Below, in pieces: positions 23,471 through 33,968 of a stretch of 54,553 nucleotides of DNA. Position numbers and translations under genes: made by a program. The notes beneath the pieces are model-generated. The model did not search any database. It had not been told where the DNA came from and saw only the letters and a program-made list of their open reading frames with translations. This DNA is from Solirubrobacterales bacterium (GTDB lineage Bacteria > Actinomycetota > Thermoleophilia > Solirubrobacterales > Solirubrobacteraceae): assembly GCA_003138355.1 (NCBI GenBank), contig PLFX01000015.1, positions 1-54,553 of the forward strand, given 5' to 3'. Positions within the stretch are counted from its first letter, which is position 1; each line of letters starts with the position of its first letter.

Positions 23471-24357
23471 TCGGGGGCGCGGGACGCCTTGCTGCGCTCG
23501 GGGTGGGCGATGTAGACCCAGAACCCCGCTCCGACCAGAAGCGTCGCGACCAGTACCCAGCCAAGCGCAGGGGTGGCCAACCCGACGTACTTGAGGCCGG
23601 AAGCGAAGATCACGAAGGCGATCGCCGGGCGCACATATCGATCGGGGGCACTCGAGGAGATCAGCGCGCCGATCACGACGGCCGGCACGCTGCCGATTAT
23701 CAGCGACGCGGTCACGCCGAACGACACGTGGCCGAACGCAAGCGCCCCGAGCGCAGCGGCGAGCGTCAGCGGCACCGCCTGCGTCAGATCGGTGCCGACG
23801 AGCTGGCTCGCCCCGAGCGCCGGATAGAGGAACAGCAGCATGACGATCATCAGCGATCCGGAGCCCACCGACGTGATGCCGACGATGATGCCGCCGAGCA
23901 TCCCGATCGCAATCGTCGGCAGCGGCCGCGCAACGACCTCGTGGATCAGCGCGCCGCGATTGTTACCGCTCTTGCGATCGATCAGATAGCGCAGGACCAT
24001 CGACGCCGCGCCGAGCAGCAACGCCGCCCCGAGCGCGACCTGTACGTGCTGCTGCGCCGAGTGGCTGTTACCGATCGCGTGGAGCAGGTAAGCGCCGAGG
24101 AACGCCATCGGCACCGAGCCGAGGACCATCCAACCGACGAGTCGCCCGTTGACCGTGCCGCGCCGCAGATGGATCGCCGAGCCGAACGGGCGCATCACCA
24201 CCGCGGCAACGAGATCGCTGGAGATGGCGGTCGACGGCTTGACGCCGAACAGGAGGATCAGCATCGGGGTCATCAAGGCGCCGCCACCGGCCCCGGTCAT
24301 GCCAACGAGCAGACCGACCACGGCGCTGCCGAGAACGATGTAGGGGTCGACGTGCAT
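23467..24357 (-). CDS. TauE/SafE-family sulfite/organosulfonate exporter-like protein
   Basis: This 296-residue protein of the TauE/SafE family has about eight helices in two repeats. Repeat starts read GLLVGMTGAGGGALMTPMLILLFGVKPSTAISSDLVA and GIIVGITSVGSGSLMIVMLLFLYPALGASQLVGTDLTQAV. The G-x-G-G/S-G and DL(V/T) repeats are the family signature. It may export sulfite, sulfoacetate or similar anions. The gene is convergent with the cytochrome b cluster, and their stop codons overlap (23467-23470). The next gene on the other strand encodes an arylsulfotransferase-like protein, an interesting but unproven sulfur link. Confidence 0.88.
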   Translation of the reverse strand: MHVDPYIVLGSAVVGLLVGMTGAGGGALMTPMLILLFGVKPSTAISSDLVAAVVMRPFGSAIHLRRGTVNGRLVGWMVLGSVPMAFLGAYLLHAIGNSHSAQQHVQVALGAALLLGAASMVLRYLIDRKSGNNRGALIHEVVARPLPTIAIGMLGGIIVGITSVGSGSLMIVMLLFLYPALGASQLVGTDLTQAVPLTLAAALGALAFGHVSFGVTASLIIGSVPAVVIGALISSSAPDRYVRPAIAFVIFASGLKYVGLATPALGWVLVATLLVGAGFWVYIAHPERSKASRAPD

Positions 24358-24461
24358 CCGCTGGCGCGCGAACGGTAGCCGACTGGCTCCGCACGCCGCC
24401 CCCGGGGCGCTCTAAGCTTCCGCGTCGGGGCGGCTCAAAAGGGCCGAAGCAAGGTCAGCCC

Positions 24462-26417
24462 GTGCAGATTCGATCCGTCTCAACGCACCTTCGTAGCTTC
24501 GCCGCAGCGCTTTGCGGCTGCCTGCTTTGCGGGCTCCTCGCGGGATTGGCGCCGAGCGCTGCGAGCGCCACTGGAGCGACTGGCGCCAGCGGCCCCACTG
24601 GCGCGACAGGCCCGCCGGCGCTGCCCGCCGAAGTCGTCTCCCCCGCGCCCGGCACGCCCGATGCGAACCCGGCGACCCAGATCAGCTTCCTCGGAGCGCC
24701 GGCGTCGGCGATCAGTGACGTGCGCGTCGTCGGCTCGCGCAGCGGCAGCCACGCCGGCAAGCTCGAGGCCTACTCGACCGGCACCGGAGCGAGCTTCCTG
24801 CCGACCAAGCCGTTTCGTGCGGGCGAGCACGTGACAGTCAGCGCTCGAATCAGCGCCGGCGGCGCCAGCGAGCAGGTCGGGACGAGCTTCAGCGTCGTGC
24901 GGCCCTACGTGCTGCCGGTGTTTCCCCCGACACCCGCGATCAAGGCCACAGCCACTGATGTGCTGCGCTTCCATTCCCGCCCGGATCTCGTTGCGCCGAC
25001 CCTTTCGGTCACCGTGCCGGCAGCCGACCCGTCGCTCGGGGACATCTTCGTCGCGCCCAACTCGGGACCCGGCGATCCAGGGCCGATGATCGTCGACCCG
25101 ACCGGCCGGCTCGTCTGGTTTCACCCGCTGGCGCTACCGACGCGAGCGTTCGACTTCAACATGCAGACCTACCAAGGTCTGCCCGTGCTCACCTGGTGGC
25201 AAGGCCGGACGATCGAGTTGCACGGTCAGGGCGAGGACGTGATCTACAGCGCGAACTACACCCCGGTCGCGACGGTTCGCGCAGGTAACGGCCTTTACGC
25301 CGACCTCCACGACTTCAGAATCACTCCGCAGGGGACGGCCTTCATCACGGCCTTCGCCCCGGTCGACTGGGATCTGTCGAGCGTCAACGGGCCGAAGAAC
25401 GGCGTGATCGACGACAGCGTGATCCAGGAGATCGACATCCCGACAGGGCTCGTGATGTGGCAGTGGAATGCGCTCGCGCACGTGCCGGTCGCCGACTCGC
25501 AAACGAAGGCCCCGCCGCCCAACTCGCCGACGCCGACTCGGGCGAGCGCCCGCTCCGGCAAGACGAAGTCCCCGAATCCCGCTACCACGCCGCAGGTCAT
25601 GGACTACTTTCACATCAATTCGATCGATCCGCTCTCAAACGGCGACCTGCTCATCTCGGGCCGCAACACGTGGGCGATCTACCTGATCGACGGCCAGACC
25701 GGCGCGGTCATCTGGGAGGTCGGCGGAAAGCAGAGCTCTTTCCAGCTCGCCGCGGGCGTGGCGTTTGCCTGGCAGCACGATGCGGAGATGGTGAGCGACA
25801 GCACTCCTGGGCAATACGAGGTGAGCATGTTTGACAACGAGGACTCGCCTGCCGAGTCAACGCAGTCGCGCGCGCTGTGGATCTCGATCGATACGCAAAC
25901 CAAGCAGGTGACGCTGGTCCGTGAGCTCGGCTACCCGGGGCACCCGTTCCTCGCCGACAGTCAGGGCAATGTGCAGCAGCTGGCGAACGGCGACGCCTTC
26001 GTCGGCTGGGGTCAGGTGGGCGTCGAGTCCGAGTTCTCACCCAGCGGGAACCTCACCTTCAGCATGACGCTGACCGGCAGCACGACGAGCTTCCGCGGCT
26101 ACCGCTACGTCTGGAACGCGCAGCCGGTGAACGCGCCCGCGCTCGCCGATGCCGCGCCGACGAACGGCACGACGACCCTCTACGCGAGCTGGAACGGTGC
26201 GACCGACGTCGCGAGCTGGACCGTGCTCGCGGGGGACTCTCCCGGCTCACTCACCGCGATCGGAACCTATCCGGACAGCGGATTCGAAACCGCCATCGCG
26301 GCACCGACCACGGCGCGCTACCTACGCGTCGAGGCGATCGGCACCAATGGCCAGGTCCTGCACGCGTCGGGAATCCTCGACACGCAGCGACAGAAGCACG
26401 CGCCCCGCTCGAGCTAG
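24462..26417 (+). CDS. Secreted arylsulfotransferase-like protein with collagen-like N-terminus
   Basis: This 651-residue exported protein has a signal peptide (AALCGCLLCGLLAGLAPSAASA) followed by a Gly-Ala-Thr-Gly collagen-like stretch (ATGATGASGPTGATGPP, about 36-52). It then has an Ig/CopC-like domain to about 150 and an ASST-type (Arylsulfotran_2) six-bladed beta-propeller. Propeller marks are LHDFRITPQGTAFITAF, DYFHINSIDPLSNGDLLISGRNTWAIYLIDGQTGAVIWEVGGK, QHDAEMV and FDNEDSP. A C-terminal fibronectin-like part (about 550-640) follows. The family transfers sulfate between phenols, but many members in this lineage are uncharacterised. GTG at 24462. Confidence 0.82.
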   Translation: MQIRSVSTHLRSFAAALCGCLLCGLLAGLAPSAASATGATGASGPTGATGPPALPAEVVSPAPGTPDANPATQISFLGAPASAISDVRVVGSRSGSHAGKLEAYSTGTGASFLPTKPFRAGEHVTVSARISAGGASEQVGTSFSVVRPYVLPVFPPTPAIKATATDVLRFHSRPDLVAPTLSVTVPAADPSLGDIFVAPNSGPGDPGPMIVDPTGRLVWFHPLALPTRAFDFNMQTYQGLPVLTWWQGRTIELHGQGEDVIYSANYTPVATVRAGNGLYADLHDFRITPQGTAFITAFAPVDWDLSSVNGPKNGVIDDSVIQEIDIPTGLVMWQWNALAHVPVADSQTKAPPPNSPTPTRASARSGKTKSPNPATTPQVMDYFHINSIDPLSNGDLLISGRNTWAIYLIDGQTGAVIWEVGGKQSSFQLAAGVAFAWQHDAEMVSDSTPGQYEVSMFDNEDSPAESTQSRALWISIDTQTKQVTLVRELGYPGHPFLADSQGNVQQLANGDAFVGWGQVGVESEFSPSGNLTFSMTLTGSTTSFRGYRYVWNAQPVNAPALADAAPTNGTTTLYASWNGATDVASWTVLAGDSPGSLTAIGTYPDSGFETAIAAPTTARYLRVEAIGTNGQVLHASGILDTQRQKHAPRSS

Positions 26418-26427
26418 CTCGGGTGCG

Positions 26428-26496
26428 TCAGCGTGGGCGTCGCGTCGCGCGTCGCATGCGGATGATGCGAAAGAGACGCCTCAGCAGGTAGCCCAT
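26428..26496 (-). CDS. Possible tiny basic protein (22 aa)
   Basis: An ATG-started frame encodes MGYLLRRLFRIIRMRRATRR plus two residues, an amphipathic arginine-rich helix. It starts 10 bases after the stop of the methyltransferase gene on the same strand. No clear Shine-Dalgarno is visible. It could be a real membrane-associated small protein or chance. Confidence 0.25.
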   Translation of the reverse strand: MGYLLRRLFRIIRMRRATRRPR

Positions 26497-26506
26497 CGCG
26501 AGCAGT

Positions 26507-27295
26507 CTAGTGCACCGTCTCGCGCTCGCCGACGACGATGGCGATCGGGAAGCTGTAGCGGATCCGCTCGCCATCGCGCCACGGTTTCACACCGAGACTG
26601 TCATCGCGAAGCGATGCCACGAAGCGCCGGCGAACCTCATCGGCTCCGCCCGCTGCTGGCGCCGAGCGCGCAAGCAGCGACTCGAGCTCGCCGGCGAGAC
26701 GGTAGCTGCCGGCAAGCCGTCCGCCCAAGCCTGCCTCGCCGAACAGCCCGATGAGGCTCGTGACCGGTAGGGCGCCGGCGTGCGAGGCGTCGCGCAGTCG
26801 CTCGACAGCATTGAATGCGTCCGCCTTGCGTGGGTCGGGCGCGAGGTCACAGACGACGATCCGCCCGCCAGGCCGGCACACGCGTGCCATCTCGCGCAGC
26901 ACCGCGGGCGGATCGACGAAATGGTGGAACGCGTAGCGCGACACCACCAGATCAAACGAGGCGTCCTCGAACGGGAGCGGCGGGATCGCGGCGACGTGCC
27001 AGATGAGGTTCCTCAAGCCGCGCTCCCGCGCGAGCTCCCGCGCGTGGTCGATCATCGCCGGGGTCACGTCGATCCCCGTGACCTCGCTCGCCATCTGGGC
27101 AAGCGCACAGGTGACGACGCCGGTCCCGCAGGCGACGTCGAGCACGCGATCTGCGCCGGACGGCGCGCACGCCTCGAGCAGCAGTCCGAGCGCCTGCTCG
27201 TTGCGAATCGGCTCAGCCTGCGCATAGCCCGCCGCCTGCGCCGTGAACTGCTCGACCACGGTCTCACGGTGGCGATCTGACCGCGTGTCGTCCAC
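26507..27295 (-). CDS. Class I SAM-dependent methyltransferase (UbiE/YcgJ-like)
   Basis: This 262-residue methyltransferase has motif I VLDVACGTGVVTCALAQ, motif II VTGIDVTPAMIDHAREL, IPPLPFEDASFDLVVSRYAFHHFVDPPAVLREMARVCRPGGRIVVCDLAPDP. The N-terminus HRETVVEQFTAQAAGYAQ is typical of small-molecule methyltransferases of the Methyltransf_11 group. GTG at 27295. It is divergent from the alcohol dehydrogenase gene with only 18 bases between the starts. Substrate unknown. Confidence 0.85.
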   Translation of the reverse strand: MDDTRSDRHRETVVEQFTAQAAGYAQAEPIRNEQALGLLLEACAPSGADRVLDVACGTGVVTCALAQMASEVTGIDVTPAMIDHARELARERGLRNLIWHVAAIPPLPFEDASFDLVVSRYAFHHFVDPPAVLREMARVCRPGGRIVVCDLAPDPRKADAFNAVERLRDASHAGALPVTSLIGLFGEAGLGGRLAGSYRLAGELESLLARSAPAAGGADEVRRRFVASLRDDSLGVKPWRDGERIRYSFPIAIVVGERETVH

Positions 27296-27313
27296 CGCGC
27301 AAAGATAGTGCTC

Positions 27314-28273
27314 ATGCGAGCGATGCTCTTCGACTCCGTCGGCTCACCGCTGCGGCTCGACGAGCTGCCGGTTCCCGAGCCGCAGCCGGGCCAGCTCCTG
27401 CTGCGCGTCAACGCTTGCGGGGTCTGCCGCACCGACCTGCATCTGCTCGACGGCGAGGTCGCTGTCCGCGAGCCGCCCCGCGTCTTCGGCCACCAGGTGG
27501 TCGCGACGGTCGTCGAGGATGGGCGTCGCGTCGGCGTCCCCTGGCTGGGCTGGACGGACGGCACCTGCGGGCAGTGCGCGGCCGGCCGCGAGAATCTCTG
27601 CGAGCACGCCCTCTTCACCGGCGCGGACCTCGACGGCGGCTACGCCGAGTACATGGTCGCCGACGAGCGCTTCTGCCTGCCGCTCCCCGACGAGGGTCCC
27701 GACACGCAGCTCGCGCCGCTGCTCTGCGCCGGCCTGATCGGCTATCGCGCAATGCGCCTCGCGGGCGAGGACGCGATGCGGATCGGCTTCTACGGCTTTG
27801 GCAGCGCCGCTCACATCCTGGCTCAGGTCGCGATCTGGCAGGGCCGCGAGGTCTACGCGTTCACGCGTCCCGGCGACGTTCGGGGCCAGGACTTCGCGCG
27901 TGGACTTGGCGCCGCGTGGGCCGGGGGCTCGGACGAAACGCCCCCGCAGCCGCTTGACGCCGCGATCATCTTCGCGTCGGTCGGCGCCCTGGTTCCGGCG
28001 GCGCTACGAGCGGTGCGCCCGGGCGGCACCGTCGTCTGCGGCGGCATCCACATGAGCGACATCCCGGCGTTCCCATATGACGTCCTCTGGGGCGAGCGTA
28101 GCCTGCGCTCGGTCGCAAACCTGACGCGCGCGGACGGCCGCGAGTTCATCGCGCTCGCGCGGCAGGCCGGTGTGCGCACGCAGGTCACGACCTACCCGCT
28201 CGAGGCGGCCAACGAGGCCCTGCGAGACCTGCGCGACGGCGCCTTCGTCGCCGCCGCGGTCCTGGTCCCCTGA
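27314..28273 (+). CDS. Zinc-dependent medium-chain alcohol dehydrogenase
   Basis: This 319-residue MDR protein has its catalytic zinc site around Cys in NACGVCRTDLH and His in FGHQVV. The usual GHE is GHQ, as in a recognised subgroup of these enzymes. Four structural-zinc cysteines occur in GTCGQCAAGRENLCEHALFTG. The NAD(P)-binding Rossmann motif is GFYGFGSAAHILAQVA; the dinucleotide loop is G-F-G-S-A, shorter than average. It should oxidise alcohols or reduce aldehydes. ATG 27314 is preferred over GTG 27308 because family members begin MRAM. Confidence 0.88.
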   Translation: MRAMLFDSVGSPLRLDELPVPEPQPGQLLLRVNACGVCRTDLHLLDGEVAVREPPRVFGHQVVATVVEDGRRVGVPWLGWTDGTCGQCAAGRENLCEHALFTGADLDGGYAEYMVADERFCLPLPDEGPDTQLAPLLCAGLIGYRAMRLAGEDAMRIGFYGFGSAAHILAQVAIWQGREVYAFTRPGDVRGQDFARGLGAAWAGGSDETPPQPLDAAIIFASVGALVPAALRAVRPGGTVVCGGIHMSDIPAFPYDVLWGERSLRSVANLTRADGREFIALARQAGVRTQVTTYPLEAANEALRDLRDGAFVAAAVLVP

Positions 28274-28289
28274 GCGGGGCGGCTGGCGC

Positions 28290-29462
28290 TCAGCCGATCG
28301 CGAGGCCGGCGAGATAGGTCGCGCCGCCGACGAGTAGCCCCGCGAACGTCATTTCGATTCCGGCCGACCAGGCACTGCGCAGCGTGAAGATCGACTTCGC
28401 CGCGCCGACCCCGAAGTGCGCGACAAGCGAGACGGCCGCCGCGACGACGATCCCGGTGTCGCCGCGCAGCCAGAAGAACGGGATCACCGGAATGATCGCG
28501 CCGAACGCCGTGGAGATGCCGCCCGCCAGCGCCGCCTGCACCGGCTTGCCGTGCTCGGGGTCGGCACCGCCGAGCTCCTCGGTCGCGATCGCGCGAAACA
28601 ACTGCTCGGGATCCTGGGCGATCCGCTCGACGACAGCGCGCGACTCCTCGACCGTGAGCCCCTTGAGCTGGTAGTAGAGAGCCAGCTCCTCCTTCTCCTC
28701 CTCAGGATGGCGAGCAACCTCCTCGCGCTCACGAGCGAGGTTCTTTGCGGCCACCTCGTTGGTCGAGCGCTCCGCCAGGAAAGCGCCGGTTGCCATCGAG
28801 AGCGCTGAAGCGATCGCGCCGAACAGGCCGGCCGTGAGCACCACGTGCGTGCCACCCGTCGCGCCGGAGACGCCGGCGACGATCCCAAAGACGGCGGCCA
28901 GACCGTCGTTCGCGCCGTAGATCGCGCCGGGGATCCAGCCGGCCGCGTCGCGATGCCAGGTCTCGCGCTTGAGGATCCGCTCGAGTCGCTTCGCGGGGCC
29001 GTCGCCTTGCGCCGCCGGCGCGATCCGGCCTGCGCGCAGGTTGCCGAGCGCCTCCGTGTGCTGCTCCTCCTCGACCTTGATCTGCTCGAGCAGGCTGTCG
29101 GTCAATGCGTCCCCGGTCGGCTGCTCCTCGATCTGCGCGGCGATCTCGAGCTCCATCGACTCCTGGTGCGCAATCAGGCGCTCGACCGGCGCTACGCGCG
29201 CCTGCAGTCGCTGCCAGAGCGAGAGCGAAACGCTGGCGGGGTCCGGAATCTCGATGCCGAGCTCGCGCATGCGCGCCTCGAGCCGGGCGCGGTGACTCGT
29301 CTCGACCTCCGCCAGGCGGCGCAGCACCGCGGCCCGCTGGGGGTCTCCTTCGCGGTCGGCGATCAGCCCGTAGACGACCGTCGCCTGAACCTCGTCGCGC
29401 CAGGCGTCGAGGAGTCGCTCGCGCACAGCGGCCGCCGTCGGCTCGCTCGATGTCGCGCTCAA
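28290..29462 (-). CDS. Membrane-bound ferritin: ferritin-like domain fused to VIT1/CCC1 transporter
   Basis: This 390-residue fusion has two parts. Residues about 10-150 form a ferritin-like helical bundle with Glu/His metal positions (AWRDEVQATVVYGLIAD, AEVETSHRARLEARM, AHQESMELEIAAQIEEQ, EQIKVEEEQHTEALGNL). Residues about 165-390 are a VIT1/CCC1-type iron/manganese transporter with WIPGAIYGANDGLAAVFGIVAGVSGA, GAIASALSMATGAFLAERS and an acidic cytoplasmic segment (REEVARHPEEEKEELALYY). This layout matches MbfA-like iron exporters of bacteria. The start is TTG at 29462. Convergent with the alcohol dehydrogenase gene. With Dps at 36214 it may serve iron or oxidative-stress control. Confidence 0.88.
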   Translation of the reverse strand: MSATSSEPTAAAVRERLLDAWRDEVQATVVYGLIADREGDPQRAAVLRRLAEVETSHRARLEARMRELGIEIPDPASVSLSLWQRLQARVAPVERLIAHQESMELEIAAQIEEQPTGDALTDSLLEQIKVEEEQHTEALGNLRAGRIAPAAQGDGPAKRLERILKRETWHRDAAGWIPGAIYGANDGLAAVFGIVAGVSGATGGTHVVLTAGLFGAIASALSMATGAFLAERSTNEVAAKNLAREREEVARHPEEEKEELALYYQLKGLTVEESRAVVERIAQDPEQLFRAIATEELGGADPEHGKPVQAALAGGISTAFGAIIPVIPFFWLRGDTGIVVAAAVSLVAHFGVGAAKSIFTLRSAWSAGIEMTFAGLLVGGATYLAGLAIG

Positions 29463-29497
29463 GCCGCCGCCCCGGCGTTACGCGCTTTGCGAGTCAC

Positions 29498-30988
<1,491 letters not shown>

Positions 30989-31018
30989 TCAAAGTTCCAA
31001 GCAAGGCTACAGCGATCC

Positions 31019-31483
31019 TCAAAGCTGGGCTCGCGCCCGGCGTAGGACGTCCGCGGCATACCACCCGAGCGGGCGTGGCGGGTCGGTTGGGTCCGACCAG
31101 CGGACCTCTGCGATCTCGACCGGGTCGGCCTGCACGTCGCGACTCGCGAGGTCGATCGTGAAGAAGGTGACGCGGTTGTTGCGGTACTGACGGGGACCGT
31201 TGCCGGCGCCGAGCGGCACTGGGTTCGTGACCTCGATGCCGAGCTCCTCGCGCAGCTCGCGGGTGATCGCCTCGGCCGGCAGCTCGTGGCGGTGCTGGCC
31301 GCCGCCGGGGAGCTCCCACTCGTAGGGCCCGTAGGTGTGGCGCACGAACAGCACCGCACCGTCGTTACGGATCAGACCCTTCACACCCCTCCCGCGGGGA
31401 TGCGCCACGAGCGAGAAAACCCACAGCGTCCAATACGCGGCGCGGTAGAGCTGACGCAGGATCGTGACCCGTAAAGCCGGCAC
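31019..31483 (-). CDS. Nudix hydrolase
   Basis: This protein of about 154 residues contains a perfect Nudix box, G-GQHRH-E-LPAEAIT-REL-R-EE-L-GI (GX5EX7REUXEEXGU), which binds Mg2+ for diphosphate hydrolysis. It is preceded by VLFVRHTYGPYEWELPGGG. The N-terminus has a hydrophobic stretch (AAYWTLWVFSLVAHP) like bacterial membrane-associated Nudix proteins. The frame extends to 31552, overlapping the upstream glycosyltransferase gene by 44 bases. GTG at 31483 avoids the overlap but has no clear ribosome site, so the start is uncertain. Substrate unknown. Confidence 0.8.
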   Translation of the reverse strand: MPALRVTILRQLYRAAYWTLWVFSLVAHPRGRGVKGLIRNDGAVLFVRHTYGPYEWELPGGGQHRHELPAEAITRELREELGIEVTNPVPLGAGNGPRQYRNNRVTFFTIDLASRDVQADPVEIAEVRWSDPTDPPRPLGWYAADVLRRARAQL

Positions 31484-31508
31484 GGCTAGGGTGCGGATAC
31501 CCGCGAGT

Positions 31509-33902
31509 TCACGATCGACGCCGCCGGTCGAAAGTTTCGAACACCGTCGCAACGACGAGCTGGTGGCTCTTCTCGATCGCGAAGTACCAATTCGCCGGCA
31601 GCGCGAACGTGACCTCGTGCTTGACGCCGCCGGGCCCGGCGTAGGCGATCCGGCTGGGTGTGCTCGTCGGGCCGATCAGGACCGTCACCCTGCCGTGCCT
31701 GCCGCCAAGCAGGACGTGCACCCTGCTGGCGAATCCGCTCGTGTCCTCGTAGTAGCCGGTGCCGAACGGGTAGACCGTGCGCGGGTTACGCCTGAGGTAG
31801 GCGTAGGCGACGCGGTAGGGGTGGCGGAGCGCCGCCGCCTTGCCGGCGCAGTCGACGAGGTGCAGGACGCCCTGGTCGGGGGAGGCCGGATACCACAGCG
31901 CCTGCGGCACCTGTGGACAGACGAGTCGGGCGGCCGCCGATGCGCCGTTCCCGCCACGCTGGAAATACGGCCCGCCGACGACGACGAAGCGCGCCCGGTG
32001 CTCGGCGACGAGGCGCGACAGGCCAGCGCCGCTGAGCGCCGGGTCGGTCGTGTTGTAGCCGCCCATTGCAGCTGCCCGGATCCCGAGGAGGATCAGCGGC
32101 GATGCGCCGTCGGATGACTGGGTCAGGACTTCGAAGTCGTGCGTCGGATGATGCGTTCGGATATATCCGGCCAGCGCCCGATTCGCCGCAAGCTCATCTG
32201 CCGGCAGGCTGATGCCACCCCAGCCGGCTTCGTTGTAGAGACCGGCGGTCGGGAAGGTGCCGTCGACCGGGGCGTCCCAGACGCTGGTCGTGTAGATGAG
32301 TGGCGTCGCGAGGAGCGCAGCCGCGAGCAGCAGCGCGGCAATCCCGGCAACTCGCCGCACGAACGAGCTGAGGACGAGTAGTGCGATGCTCGCCACGGCC
32401 GCCACGATCAGCGGCGTGCGCATGAAGTGCGGGTAGCCATGGTTGTGAATCTCGTAGAGCTCGGCGGCGACGGTGCCGAGCGCCGCGGCGGCGGCGAGGA
32501 CGAGTCCGGCGCCAACACGCCACCACGTGCGACTGCGAACGAGCTGCGTGATCGCAAACACCGCACCACCGACCATCGCCGCGAGCGGCGGGCCGAGGGC
32601 GGAGGCGTAGTAGGGGTGGACGATGCCCTTCGAGTAGTCGAGAAAGCCGAGCTCGAGCACGAACCAGCCGCCGAAAGCGAACAAGAGCGCCGTACGCCGG
32701 CTCCGCCAGCCGCCGGCGAGCAGCGCGAGACCGAGCAGCCCGGCGACCGCGAAGGGCACGGTCCAACCGGCCTGATCGCCGAGGCCCAGATCGAAGATCC
32801 GCAGCGGCCCGCGCTTGCAGCTCGCGAACGGAACGGGCTGCGGGTTGCGCACGGTGACGCCCGGTACGCCGGTTGGCCCGCTCGCACCGCTCGCACCGGT
32901 CGCACCGGTAGATCCGGTGGGTGCGGGTGGGCTGACGCGCGGTCCGGCAGGGCGGAAGATCGGGACGTCGGAGGTCGGCGGCGCGTAGACCGCCGGGCAG
33001 GGCGGTCCGCCAACCTGCCCCCCGGCCCGGCCGAACCCGTTGTAGCCGAACTCGAGCTGCAGCTCGCTGTTATTGGTCGAGCCGCCCACGTACGGCCGCT
33101 GCGCGGCCGGCGTCAGATCAACCGCCAGTGACCATGAAACCGCGACCGCGCAGAGCACGACGGCGCCCGCAAGGAGCTGCAGCGCCCGCCGGCGCCAGGA
33201 GACCTGCGCGCAGAGCAGGTAGGCGAGACCGATGCCGGGCACGCAGAGCAGCGCCGCCAGCGACTTCGTGTTGAAGGCCAAGCCGACCAGCAGCGCGCTC
33301 GCGAGCAGCCAGCGCGTGCGCCCGGTGTCGACGGCGCGCAGGCCGGCTCCGCACGCCGCCACCATGAAGAGGAGGAGCAGCGGGTCGACGGCGTTCTCGC
33401 GCGAGACGGCAACGAACGCGGGAAAGACCGCGAGGGCCGCGGCACTCGCGAGGCCCGCGAGGATCCCGAGGCGCTTGGCGACGATGAAGTAGAGCAGCGC
33501 TACGGCGAGCATCGCGCAGACGCCCTCCGGTGTGATCAGGGCGAGCGGCGTGAACCCGAAGAGCTTCGCGCTCAGCGTCTGGAGCCAGATGGCGAGCGGG
33601 GGCTTGTCGATGCTGTCAAGCCCGCCGGGATCGAACGAGACGAAGAAGAAGTTGCTCAGTGACAGCAGATCGGACTTGACCGCCGCGGCGTAGAACAGGT
33701 TCGCGAAGCCGTTCTGGCTGAGCTTGTAGAAGTCGAGCATGCCCGCGAGGGCAAGCACTGGAAGCAGGCCCGCATGGCGCAGCGCGCGGCGCACGGGCAC
33801 CGCCCGGCGGCGGGGGCGCAGGCGGGCGAGGACGCTTGCGAAGCGCCGCCGGTCGCGCGCCGGGAGCGCCTCCGGCGGCTCAGCTTGTGGTTCTGTCGTC
33901 AC
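31509..33902 (-). CDS. PMT/ArnT-type membrane glycosyltransferase with collagen-like insert
   Basis: This 797-residue polytopic protein of the GT39/GT83-like dolichyl-phosphate-sugar transferase group carries the first-loop acidic motif in FFFVSFDPGGLDSIDKPPLAIWLQ (Asp-Pro-Gly/Asp-Lys-Pro-Pro). VSRENAVDPLLLLFMVA is typical of this group (YkcA/B-like). About 12 helices are followed by an outer soluble domain (YIRTHHPTHDFEVLTQSSDGASPLILLG) and a C-terminal beta-rich part. An outer loop near residues 325-345 carries TGSTGATGASGASGPTGVPG, a collagen-like tract also seen in neighbouring proteins. GTG at 33902. It probably transfers lipid-linked sugars to envelope targets. Confidence 0.82.
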   Translation of the reverse strand: MTTEPQAEPPEALPARDRRRFASVLARLRPRRRAVPVRRALRHAGLLPVLALAGMLDFYKLSQNGFANLFYAAAVKSDLLSLSNFFFVSFDPGGLDSIDKPPLAIWLQTLSAKLFGFTPLALITPEGVCAMLAVALLYFIVAKRLGILAGLASAAALAVFPAFVAVSRENAVDPLLLLFMVAACGAGLRAVDTGRTRWLLASALLVGLAFNTKSLAALLCVPGIGLAYLLCAQVSWRRRALQLLAGAVVLCAVAVSWSLAVDLTPAAQRPYVGGSTNNSELQLEFGYNGFGRAGGQVGGPPCPAVYAPPTSDVPIFRPAGPRVSPPAPTGSTGATGASGASGPTGVPGVTVRNPQPVPFASCKRGPLRIFDLGLGDQAGWTVPFAVAGLLGLALLAGGWRSRRTALLFAFGGWFVLELGFLDYSKGIVHPYYASALGPPLAAMVGGAVFAITQLVRSRTWWRVGAGLVLAAAAALGTVAAELYEIHNHGYPHFMRTPLIVAAVASIALLVLSSFVRRVAGIAALLLAAALLATPLIYTTSVWDAPVDGTFPTAGLYNEAGWGGISLPADELAANRALAGYIRTHHPTHDFEVLTQSSDGASPLILLGIRAAAMGGYNTTDPALSGAGLSRLVAEHRARFVVVGGPYFQRGGNGASAAARLVCPQVPQALWYPASPDQGVLHLVDCAGKAAALRHPYRVAYAYLRRNPRTVYPFGTGYYEDTSGFASRVHVLLGGRHGRVTVLIGPTSTPSRIAYAGPGGVKHEVTFALPANWYFAIEKSHQLVVATVFETFDRRRRS

Positions 33903-33968
33903 GGTCTGGGGTCGCCGTCGCGCCGGAGCACGTTCCTCGCGTGCTCATGCAGCGGCTGCGCGCCCAGC

